This document shows positions 16,805-22,808 of a stretch of DNA of 34,960 nt, in pieces. This DNA comes from Gemmatimonadota bacterium (GTDB lineage Bacteria; Latescibacterota; UBA2968; GCA-2709665): positions 23,694-58,653 of the forward strand of contig PAQK01000041.1 of the NCBI GenBank assembly GCA_002709665.1, written 5' to 3'. The notes beneath the pieces were generated by a model. It was given only the letters and a program-made list of their open reading frames with translations. It was not told the DNA's origin and did not search any database. The number at the start of each line of letters is the position of its first letter. Position 1 is the stretch's first letter. The translations under genes were made by a program, and so were the position numbers.

Positions 16805-16829
16805 ACATCAAAATGCAATCTGGTGATCT

Positions 16830-17021
16830 CTAATTCCCGTTTATACCTGCCTCTTTAGCCATTAATTCCAGTAATTTCGAGGCCATTTTACCCGGTTTGT
16901 TCTTCCCATTCTCCCACCGACTCACACTACCAAGGCTGGATCCGATTCTCTGTGCGAATTCCTCCTGGGTCAGTTCGAGTTCTGTTCGAATCGCCTTCAC
17001 CATCTTAGGAGTCACTCTCAT
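16830..17021 (-). CDS. Small XRE-family DNA-binding protein
   Basis: From the ATG at 17021 the product is 63 residues and is almost wholly a Cro/C1 helix-turn-helix: TQEEFAQRIGSSLGSVSRWENGKNKPG, with a short helical tail. It would bind a palindromic operator as a dimer. The ORF track starts at 17075, but the extra 18 residues are not family-like, and AAAGGG lies 8 bases before the inner ATG. A promoter is visible at 17115-17143 and a terminator at 16769-16804, so this is a monocistronic unit. It diverges from the candidate small RNA at 17257. Confidence 0.8.
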   Translation of the reverse strand: MRVTPKMVKAIRTELELTQEEFAQRIGSSLGSVSRWENGKNKPGKMASKLLELMAKEAGINGN

Positions 17022-17114
17022 CGAAAACGCCCTTTCCATCCCGGGGGGAGAAATGCAAAAAAAACCTTTAGGCATCCTGGCAATTGAGGCAAACGATCTC
17101 TCGAAAGGGTTGAC

Positions 17115-17143
17115 AAGATAAGAAAAAACGAAAATAGCCGCAA
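17115..17143 (-). promoter_or_regulatory. Promoter of the leftward XRE gene
   Basis: On the minus strand -35 TTGCGG (17143-17138), 17-bp spacer, -10 TATCTT (17120-17115). Upstream, between this promoter and the divergent one at 17222, lies the inverted repeat TATATacaagATATA (about 17178-17192), a possible XRE operator. Confidence 0.45.
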
Positions 17144-17221
17144 CTATCTTTTAAACAGTAATCTAGAAAAGAAATCGGCAACTTATATACAAGATATAGG
17201 GGATAAAACCACAAACACACC

Positions 17222-17250
17222 TTGACTTGTGTACCAGAATGGCCTATATT
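17222..17250 (+). promoter_or_regulatory. Near-consensus sigma70 promoter of a candidate small RNA
   Basis: -35 TTGACT (17222-17227), 17-bp spacer, -10 TATATT (17245-17250). Transcription would begin near 17257. No credible protein-coding gene follows; a terminator lies about 100 bases further on. Confidence 0.65.
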
Positions 17251-17256
17251 GAAGTG

Positions 17257-17382
17257 GTTCCCCTTTATCCCCTTATTGGTTCTCTCAGGGAAAATGGCGG
17301 GAAGGCCTGATTGGGGGAGATCAGGTCCTTTGCCTCTTTGGGATTACCAACTGAAAAGCCCGGCAATTCTGCCGGGCTTTTT
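17257..17382 (+). ncRNA. Candidate small RNA of about 125 nt
   Basis: A strong promoter and a strong terminator frame about 125 nt with no convincing ORF. The middle folds into a long hairpin: AAGGCCTGAT (17302-17311) with ATCAGGtCCTT (17320-17330), ten pairs with one bulged T and an eight-base loop TGGGGGAG. The purine-rich loop and the pyrimidine-rich 5' segment (GTTCCCCTTTATCCCC) could base-pair with targets or with each other. I do not recognise it as 6S, tmRNA, SRP or RNase P RNA. It lies next to an XRE regulator and might be controlled by it. The overlapping ORF 17222-17410 begins within the promoter and is rejected. Confidence 0.5.
17354..17382 (+). terminator. Rho-independent terminator of the candidate small RNA
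   Basis: GCCCGGC (17358-17364) pairs with GCCGGGC (17371-17377) around AATTCT, flanked by AAAA on the left and TTTTT on the right. This is a textbook, potentially bidirectional terminator. Confidence 0.9.
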
Positions 17383-17436
17383 GGCTTTCCAAAACACCAG
17401 GGAGCACTGACTCCCTATTCTATACCAAAATCTCAG

Positions 17437-17477
17437 AAAAAATAAAACGCCGGCACCTCAAATTTGGAGGGCCGGCG
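17437..17477 (-). terminator. Second strong hairpin, terminator-like on the minus strand
   Basis: CGCCGGC (17448-17454) with GCCGGCG (17471-17477) and CCTC (17456-17459) with GAGG (17467-17470) form an 11-bp stem with one bulged A. On the minus strand TTTTATTTTTT follows. No leftward gene is recognised to its right, so its client transcript is unknown. Confidence 0.55.
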
Positions 17478-17689
17478 GCCAAAGAGATAAGATCCAGTGG
17501 ACAACAGTTATATCATCGACACAATCCAATATTGCTTGAGGAAATAATCAGAATACCGAAAGCTGCTCTTGCATTGGCCAACACAATCCCGGAATACTGA
17601 GACAGCTTTACGATTCATCTTCAATACTCTGAATTACGACTGGTCAGGCCACACAATGCTCCGTCTGAGTGCATCTCGGACGGCTTTTC

Positions 17690-17905
17690 TGTCAAGTCCT
17701 GTCGCTGCCGGAAGACGCACCCAGGGGAATGGACTTTCTCTACAGCTTGAATCGACTGAATGTCGCCACCTCGAGAGCCAGGTGCGCCATCATCCTGGTA
17801 GCCAGCCCCAAACTGTTCGATGTCAACTGTCGTTCGGTGGAACAGGTCAGGTTGGCCAGTGCATTCTGTAAATATGTGGAGTCTGCAAACCGTCCGGGGT
17901 CCTAA
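17690..17905 (+). pseudogene. C-terminal stub of a superfamily I DNA/RNA helicase
   Basis: About 70 residues match the very end of an SF1 helicase of the kind fused to TM0106-type RecB-like nucleases: LPEDAPRGMDFLYSLNRLNVATSRAR, containing helicase motif VI, then AIILVASPKLFDVNCRSVEQ and SAFCKYVE to a natural-looking stop at 17905. All earlier motifs, including Walker A and B, are absent; sequence before about 17690 is unrelated. It is a deletion remnant lying between small RNA and XRE units, and is one of two helicase stubs in the window. Confidence 0.75.
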
Positions 17906-18092
17906 GTCGTTGGTTGTAATCAAGCCACCGCCCGGCGCAGAAACCCCCTGGCTGTAAACAGCCGTTGAAGACCAACTGGTAACTGCGACTTGCTGACGGT
18001 AGAGGTCACGGGAGAACCTCGCCTTGTCATCAACTTTCAGTAAATTCGAAACTTACTTGTGGGCCAATGCAATCAGAAACTTGAAATTTTAC
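17906..18092. other. Short gene-free stretch after the helicase stub
   Basis: No ORF or known element. A small palindrome, GGCTGTaaACAGCC, lies near 17950-17964. The following 80 bases become AT-rich towards the promoter at 18093. Confidence 0.4.
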
Positions 18093-18121
18093 TTGTCAAA
18101 TGTCGTGCGATTTGTTAAAAT
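18093..18121 (+). promoter_or_regulatory. Sigma70-like promoter ahead of a long hairpin
   Basis: -35 TTGTCA (18093-18098), 17-bp spacer, -10 TAAAAT (18116-18121). The transcript would begin near 18128 and run straight into the hairpin at 18136-18187. Confidence 0.55.
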
Positions 18122-18135
18122 AGCTGTGTAGAACT

Positions 18136-18187
18136 AAGGCGCGGACCCTTGGCAATTAAAACGGCCTCCCCCAGGGTCTGCGCCTTT
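18136..18187 (+). terminator. Long imperfect hairpin, attenuator or terminator
   Basis: AAGGCGC, GACCCT and GGC on the left pair with GCC, AGGGTC and GCGCCTTT on the right, a stem of about 16 pairs with small internal loops. TTTCGATTT follows. It begins about 8 nt after the predicted start of the 18093 promoter, so the product would be a roughly 60-nt structured RNA, or the hairpin attenuates read-through into the XRE operon. Confidence 0.5.
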
Positions 18188-18220
18188 CGATTTATCCGTT
18201 TCCCATTTCCAAATTTTATA

Positions 18221-18249
18221 TTGACAGGATAAATTTAATTAACTAATTT
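18221..18249 (+). promoter_or_regulatory. Promoter of the XRE three-gene operon
   Basis: -35 TTGACA (18221-18226), 17-bp spacer, -10 TAATTT (18244-18249). The surroundings are very AT-rich. The predicted start near 18256 gives a leader of about 30 nt before the ATG at 18285. Confidence 0.65.
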
Positions 18250-18284
18250 TCAAAAAAATTCACCCTTTTTGGATTTTCTTCACC

Positions 18285-18500
18285 ATGAAATTAGAAGTAA
18301 AAGTCTGGGAACTGATGGCAAGGGCAGGCATCCGGCGACAGAAAGAGCTCGCTGTAAAGGCGAATCTGTCAGAAGCTTTGGTCAGCAAATTGGTTGCCGG
18401 CAATATGAAAGGCATCAAATTCAGCACCCTTGCGTCACTCTGCGAGGCCCTGGATTGTGAACCAGGAGACCTCATCAAGATCGATTCGAAAGCATCCTGA
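18285..18500 (+). CDS. Cro/C1-type XRE regulator, 71 residues
   Basis: The protein is a compact helix-turn-helix: MARAGIRRQKELAVKANLSE, then ALVSKLVAGNMKGIKFSTLA and the ending LCEALDCEPGDLIKID, a typical close for the small Cro/C1 (HTH_26-like) group. It would bind DNA as a dimer, probably at its own promoter; the AT-rich repeats at 18221-18260 are candidate sites. There is no clear ribosome-binding site. The next gene starts 15 bases after the stop, so the three genes 18285-19203 form one operon. Confidence 0.82.
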   Translation: MKLEVKVWELMARAGIRRQKELAVKANLSEALVSKLVAGNMKGIKFSTLASLCEALDCEPGDLIKIDSKAS

Positions 18501-18514
18501 TCCTGGAGGCATTC

Positions 18515-18715
18515 TTGCTCAAACAGTCACCCCGAAGCGGCCACTACTGTGTTTACCGACTTGCCGACGTACAATACGCGTTGACGGCACTGGAAAAAGG
18601 CGATATAGGGGCAGTCAGAAAAATCCTGGAAGACAAACGCGCCGCAATGGGTCAGCCGGAAGGCGTCAGCGAGCTGCTAAGATTGGGCTCCGAGGATTAC
18701 CAGGTCTCCCGATGA
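18515..18715 (+). CDS. Small protein between two XRE regulators, unknown
   Basis: The 66-residue product begins at TTG with GGAGG six bases upstream. The sequence (HYCVYRLADVQYALTALEKG, then GAVRKILEDKRAAMG) suggests a short strand followed by helices. The stop overlaps the next gene's start (ATGA), so translation is coupled. It has no known motif. Its position between two regulators suggests a partner or anti-regulator role, which is inference from context only. Confidence 0.6.
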   Translation: MLKQSPRSGHYCVYRLADVQYALTALEKGDIGAVRKILEDKRAAMGQPEGVSELLRLGSEDYQVSR

Positions 18716-19203
18716 AGGAATCATCCCGTTTGAAAAACAACCGGATAGGTGATACGGTAAAGCGAACCAGGAAAGCCCTGGGATACTCCCAGGAAATCCT
18801 CGGTGATATGGCAGCTGTTTATGCCACTTACATCGGCCAGATCGAACTGGGTAAACGGATTCCTTCGGACGAAGTCTGTTCGTCCCTGGCCTACGCGTTG
18901 AACCTCGATCCCAACCATCTTCTTTTCCTTGCACACACGGAGCGTGCCAAAGGAAGCACGAAGGTCCTGATGGAGCAGATCGAAGGGTTGATCTTTGACC
19001 AGAACGAATTTTCAGAGCTCCTCCAGAGCACACTGGATAATTCGGCAAGCCAGACCTCACTTAAGGAAGTAATGTCCAAAATCCTCACCAGCACAAGGCT
19101 CGGATCCTTCTTGAAAGAGAATATGAGAAAGGTTCGCATCCGGCCCTCAGGAGGAACGCAGTCATCCTATCAATTCAGGGGCGCCAGTTCCGAGCGGCGT
19201 TAG
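18712..19203 (+). CDS. XRE-family regulator with C-terminal extension, 163 residues
   Basis: Residues 7-70 are a helix-turn-helix of the Cro/C1 type: IGDTVKRTRKALGYSQEIL, then AVYATYIGQIELGKRIPSDE and YALNLDPNHLLFLAH. Residues 75-163 are helical and variable (LMEQIEGLIFDQNEFSELLQ) with a basic tail, possibly for oligomerisation or ligand or partner binding. The ATG overlaps the previous stop by four bases. The ORF track's 18430 start is a different, uncoupled frame extension and is rejected. A terminator closes the operon at 19270-19298. Confidence 0.82.
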   Translation: MKESSRLKNNRIGDTVKRTRKALGYSQEILGDMAAVYATYIGQIELGKRIPSDEVCSSLAYALNLDPNHLLFLAHTERAKGSTKVLMEQIEGLIFDQNEFSELLQSTLDNSASQTSLKEVMSKILTSTRLGSFLKENMRKVRIRPSGGTQSSYQFRGASSERR

Positions 19204-19541
19204 ACCAATCTGTGGTCGTGCAGGTCCTCTCTCACCATTGATTTCACCGTGAACTCAATCCAGTGGGTCGCCACCCAATAAACGGGTGGCTTCTTTTTGT
19301 TCAACAATGAAGGCGCAACGTCCTTCTCCTCTGGGGCGACCAATGGTCGTTGGGCAACTGAAGCATCAGGAAATTTTGGATAAAGCCAGGGCCATTAATT
19401 GGTCTGATGTAACCTTCATCCCGATTGTGGTGTCAAAAGATGTGCTTGTTTTCTTGATTGATTGGTCCGTTTCCTATATCATAACTAATTGAACAGAGAC
19501 TATAAGGCAGTTCACCTGACCGCGAAAGGATGTAATGTAAG
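19204..19541. other. 338-bp intergenic region with a terminator
   Basis: Apart from the terminator, nothing is recognisable. The ORF 19286-19492 starts within the terminator stem and lacks family resemblance. TGTAATGTAAG directly precedes the next gene. Confidence 0.5.
19270..19298 (+). terminator. Terminator of the XRE operon
   Basis: GCCACCC (19270-19276) pairs with GGGTGGC (19284-19290) around a 7-base loop, followed by TTCTTTTT. Confidence 0.85.
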
Positions 19542-20459
19542 ATGTATCGAATCAAGATGATCACCCTCTATGTTGCTGCCGCCCTTCTTCTGACCTCCGA
19601 GTCATCCCAAGGGCAAGAGAAGGTTACGTTGCTGCCCCTTGTCCATCCGGAAATGACGGCGGAATACAAACACGATTACTCCTTGCTGTACAAAAGCGAC
19701 AGCGCCGAGCAGATCGTCCCTGGCCGTTCGACTCGAGGATGGGTGCAGCTGGATATCAAAGGATCCTGGAAGTCAACCGAGACCTCCAAACCTGTTGCTG
19801 AATCTGAAGATTTCGAGATGGAAGCCACAATCAAGAAAGCCTTCAACAGCTTTTTCTTCGACCAAAAACTGAAAACTTATGACCAGCACCCATATACGCT
19901 GGATCAGCTGAATGATAGAGTGTTCAACTGGCAGATCTCGTCCAAAGGTGAGGTCTTGGAGGTCACCCACGGGTTCAAGCCGGACGAGTTGAACCGCGCC
20001 GACATCGTTACAACATTCGAAGAGACCTGGGCTCCGGAGATGCACCCGATCTTGCCCGAGAATCCGGTTGGAGCGGGCGACACCTGGACTGCGAAGCATA
20101 CTTTCACAGCTCCCTTCGATCAGGTTCCGGAGAAGGCTCTGGTTGAGATCACCAGCACTTACGAAGTGAAGAAACTGGGTAAGAAGAAAGGAAATGTCAC
20201 GATCGTCATCAAAGAGAAGCGAGAAGTCAAATATCACGCGTGGGCATATGTCACGCCTGTCTCCGTTCTCTATGAAGGAGAGGGAGAAGGCGAAGTCGAA
20301 TGGAAGATCGATGTCGATCGACGTGTTGTGCTATCTCAAAAGGGCAAGACGACCATTAAGCGTCCCCAGGTCACTGTCGCCTCAAAAGAGAAACCCGCCG
20401 ACAACATCAAAGCGGAAGTAACACTCAGATACAGTCGAAAGCTGGACAAATTGAAGTAA
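19542..20459 (+). CDS. Secreted protein, DUF6263-like
   Basis: The 305-residue protein starts with a signal peptide (MYRIKMITLYVAAALLLTSE) with probable cleavage near SSQGQ-EK; there is no lipobox Cys, so it is likely periplasmic or exported. The mature part is rich in beta strands and charged residues. The block LPENPVGAGDTWTAKHTF and the repeated strand pattern resemble DUF6263-type proteins, whose function is unknown. It ends 47 bases before the FAD enzyme on the same strand and may share its transcript. AGGA lies about 11 bases before the ATG, so the start is slightly uncertain; the ATG at residue 6 is possible. Confidence 0.65.
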   Translation: MYRIKMITLYVAAALLLTSESSQGQEKVTLLPLVHPEMTAEYKHDYSLLYKSDSAEQIVPGRSTRGWVQLDIKGSWKSTETSKPVAESEDFEMEATIKKAFNSFFFDQKLKTYDQHPYTLDQLNDRVFNWQISSKGEVLEVTHGFKPDELNRADIVTTFEETWAPEMHPILPENPVGAGDTWTAKHTFTAPFDQVPEKALVEITSTYEVKKLGKKKGNVTIVIKEKREVKYHAWAYVTPVSVLYEGEGEGEVEWKIDVDRRVVLSQKGKTTIKRPQVTVASKEKPADNIKAEVTLRYSRKLDKLK

Positions 20460-20506
20460 CTTCGATCCGGCAAAGGAACTTGTAGACAGGAACTTTCGAG
20501 ACTGCG

Positions 20507-21754
20507 ATGTCAGAAGCTGAAGCATACGATCTTATCATAGTAGGAGGCGGCCCGGCAGGTGCCGCCTCTGCCTTGTACGCCAAACGGCAGGGCCTCAGAA
20601 TCCTCCTTGTGGACAAGGCACGGTTCCCCCGCGACAAAATCTGTGGTGATGCTTTGTCGGGCAAGGCCGTAGCCATTCTCCACGAACTCGACCTGTTGGA
20701 CAAGGTGAGAGATCTTCCCGGTGCTGCAATCGACACGGTCGTCTTCGGCAGTCCCGATCACGTCGACACAACCATCGACCTGAATGCTGACGAGCACAGA
20801 GACCTGCTCACCGGCAAGGTAATGCCAATGAAAGGGTTCGTCATCCGCCGAGAAATTTTCGACAATTTTCTATTCGAGGAGGCGCGCAGGGCCGCGGACA
20901 CCTGCCTCGAGGGATTTACCCTCAAGGATATCCTTCAGGAAGACGGTCGAGTAACAGGTATTGTCGGCATGAGGGAAGGAGAGACAGAGGAGTACCGGGG
21001 CAAACTCGTACTCGGCTGCGATGGCTTCAACTCTATTGTCTCCAGAAAAGCTGGATTGTACGAACACGACGACCGCCACTGGATCGTTGCCCTGCGGTGT
21101 TACTACGAGAACGTCTCGGATCTATCCGACCAAATCGAACTCCATTTCGTTGACGAAGTAAGGCCCGGATATTTCTGGATATTCAGGCTGGACAACGGCC
21201 ACGTAAACGTCGGTATCGGAATGGTACATGACGAAATGAAGCGGCGGAACATCAACCTCAAGGACGCACTCGATCAGGTGATCGGTCGAGCACCATTTGC
21301 AGAGAGATTCAAAGACGCGAGGCCGCTCGAGAAACCGGTGGGATGGAACCTGCCTGTCGGCAGCAAGCGACGCAAGATCCACGGAAACGGGTTCCTTATC
21401 CTCGGAGACGCAGCCGGGCTCATCGATCCTTTCACCGGAGAAGGTATCGGGAACGCGTTCTACTCCGCTCGCCTGGCCATCGACACAGCTGTAGAAGCCA
21501 TTGCCGAAGATAATTTCACCGAGCGATTTCTCAAGCGATACGAAGACCGCCTCTGGGATTCGCTCGGGGACGAACTGAAAATCAGCAGCCGAATGCAATC
21601 TCTGGGGCGGTGTCGCCCACTGCTCAATTTCGTCCTCCGCAAAGCTGCAAAGAACGACGACGTCCGGGACCTGATCTGCGGAATGATCGCGAACGCATTT
21701 CCAAAGAAGGAACTGTTGAGCCCGTTGTTCTATCTCAAACTGCTGTTCAAATAA
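20507..21754 (+). CDS. Geranylgeranyl-reductase-family FAD-dependent oxidoreductase
   Basis: The 415-residue flavoprotein has the FAD-binding dinucleotide motif IIVGGGPAGAASALYAKRQG (residues 10-29), the CGDALSG loop of the reductase family near residue 46, and the second FAD-binding block GDAAGLIDPFTGEGIGNA near 302-319. Members saturate prenyl chains in chlorophyll, quinone or archaeal-lipid pathways or act as related halogenase-like monooxygenases. The substrate here cannot be told. Length and domain order are normal. It is downstream of the secreted protein, and a TetR remnant starts immediately after it. Confidence 0.88.
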   Translation: MSEAEAYDLIIVGGGPAGAASALYAKRQGLRILLVDKARFPRDKICGDALSGKAVAILHELDLLDKVRDLPGAAIDTVVFGSPDHVDTTIDLNADEHRDLLTGKVMPMKGFVIRREIFDNFLFEEARRAADTCLEGFTLKDILQEDGRVTGIVGMREGETEEYRGKLVLGCDGFNSIVSRKAGLYEHDDRHWIVALRCYYENVSDLSDQIELHFVDEVRPGYFWIFRLDNGHVNVGIGMVHDEMKRRNINLKDALDQVIGRAPFAERFKDARPLEKPVGWNLPVGSKRRKIHGNGFLILGDAAGLIDPFTGEGIGNAFYSARLAIDTAVEAIAEDNFTERFLKRYEDRLWDSLGDELKISSRMQSLGRCRPLLNFVLRKAAKNDDVRDLICGMIANAFPKKELLSPLFYLKLLFK

Positions 21755-21757
21755 CGA

Positions 21758-22075
21758 ATAAGATATTGGACAACAAGAAACCGCCACTGGAGAGAATCGA
21801 ACAATTCTTCGACGATGTTCACCAGAACTTATGTATGGATAAGCAGATAAATGGGCGAATGAAGGCTGTTTCTTTGGTAATCTCACTGCGAAGATGAGCA
21901 CCAAAGACGACCTGATTCGTACTAAAATCAATAACATCTTCCAGGAAGTAATGGGACTGATCCATTCTGCCTTGAACGATGCTGTTGCCCTAGGAGATAT
22001 TCCGGAAATGGATACCCACGAGGCGGCCCAGGCCATTTGGGCATATTGGCGGGAATACTGGACCGAAGCATCAAG
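21758..22075 (+). pseudogene. TetR-family regulator remnant (C-terminal ligand domain only)
   Basis: The sequence PPLERIEQFFDDVHQ (about 21781 onward) and, one frame later, GCFFGNLTAKMSTKDD, then HEAAQAIWAYWREYWTEAS match the C-terminal domain of TetR regulators that carry a GC..GNL motif. The frame shifts once near 21865. The DNA-binding helix-turn-helix is missing on the left, where the flavoprotein gene ends, and the last helix runs into the peroxiredoxin at about 22065. It therefore cannot act as a repressor. The two truncations look like deletions, one at each end. Confidence 0.75.
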
Positions 22076-22609
22076 CGTGGAGACCTCGCGCCCGATTTTT
22101 CACTCCCAAGCAGTCTAGGTGAGACCGTCCAACTTTACGACCTCCTCAGCCGGGGGCTCGTCGTACTCAGCTTCTACAGAGGTAACTGGTGCCCCTTCTG
22201 CTCAATCGAACTCCAGGCACTTCAGAACGCGCTGCCAAAAATCACCGAATTTGGCGCTACCCTTATAGCTATATCACCACAGGTGATTCCTTGCAGTGAC
22301 GTATCTGACGAAGAATGTGGGGCAGATTACGAAGTCCTCAGCGACAAAGGTAACACTGTCGCAAGGTCTTACGGCATTGTCTTTCACCTCCAGGATGAAA
22401 TGCAGGCCATCTACAAGGAATTCGATCTCGACCTTCCCGAATTTAACGGCGACAACTCCTTCGATCTTCCGGTACCGGCAACATACGTTATAGGTGAAGA
22501 CGGTGTCGTCAATCTCTCCTTCGTCGACCCGGACTGTACACGCCGATTCGATCCCGCTGAGATTCTTTCTTCACTTCGGGAGTTGCAAGTGGCAGCCTTG
22601 ACGGGTTGA
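22037..22609 (+). CDS. Peroxiredoxin-like AhpC/TSA protein, 5'-truncated
   Basis: Residues from about 13 match the thioredoxin-fold peroxiredoxin-like family: KRGDLAPDFSLPSSLGETVQ, VLSFYRGNWCPFC with a CxxC active site, ATLIAISPQV, YEVLSDKGNTVARSYGIVF and FDLPVPATYVIGEDG. The catalytic core is complete. Relatives have about 40-60 more residues in front. Here the frame instead begins with residues from the TetR remnant read out of frame, starting at a TTG with no ribosome-binding site. I infer a deletion that joined the two genes. Whether the protein is made is unclear. The second Cys pair (IPCSDVSDEECG) is unusual. Confidence 0.7.
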   Translation: MGILAGILDRSIKRGDLAPDFSLPSSLGETVQLYDLLSRGLVVLSFYRGNWCPFCSIELQALQNALPKITEFGATLIAISPQVIPCSDVSDEECGADYEVLSDKGNTVARSYGIVFHLQDEMQAIYKEFDLDLPEFNGDNSFDLPVPATYVIGEDGVVNLSFVDPDCTRRFDPAEILSSLRELQVAALTG

Positions 22610-22613
22610 AACG

Positions 22614-22638
22614 GGCAGAAGTGACAAATCCTTCTGCC
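22614..22638 (+). terminator. Hairpin after the peroxiredoxin gene
   Basis: GGCAGAAG (22614-22621) pairs perfectly with CTTCTGCC (22631-22638) around a 9-base loop. There is no T-run, so factor-independent termination is uncertain. Confidence 0.35.
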
Positions 22639-22808
22639 TCGCAGCAAACCTTGATACCTGCGAAAGCCTCCCCTCTCCTTCCGACTCACTTCCGTCTTTA
22701 CCCGCCACTGTCCGGCAAGTATATTGTCTTTCGCCACTCAATTGGACGCTACGGAACACCAACCCGGTGTTGACCTTCGTCTATGACTCTCGACACCCGA
22801 CTGCCTTT

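Noticed and set aside
16324-16826. Several short overlapping ORFs
   Set aside because: Mutually overlapping on both strands, without family similarity or start signals.
17222-17410. 62-aa ORF over the small RNA unit
   Set aside because: It starts inside the promoter -35 and runs through the terminator stem; no ribosome-binding site.
21122-22036. 304-aa ORF on - strand opposite the FAD reductase
   Set aside because: Antisense shadow of a clear flavoprotein and the tetR remnant.
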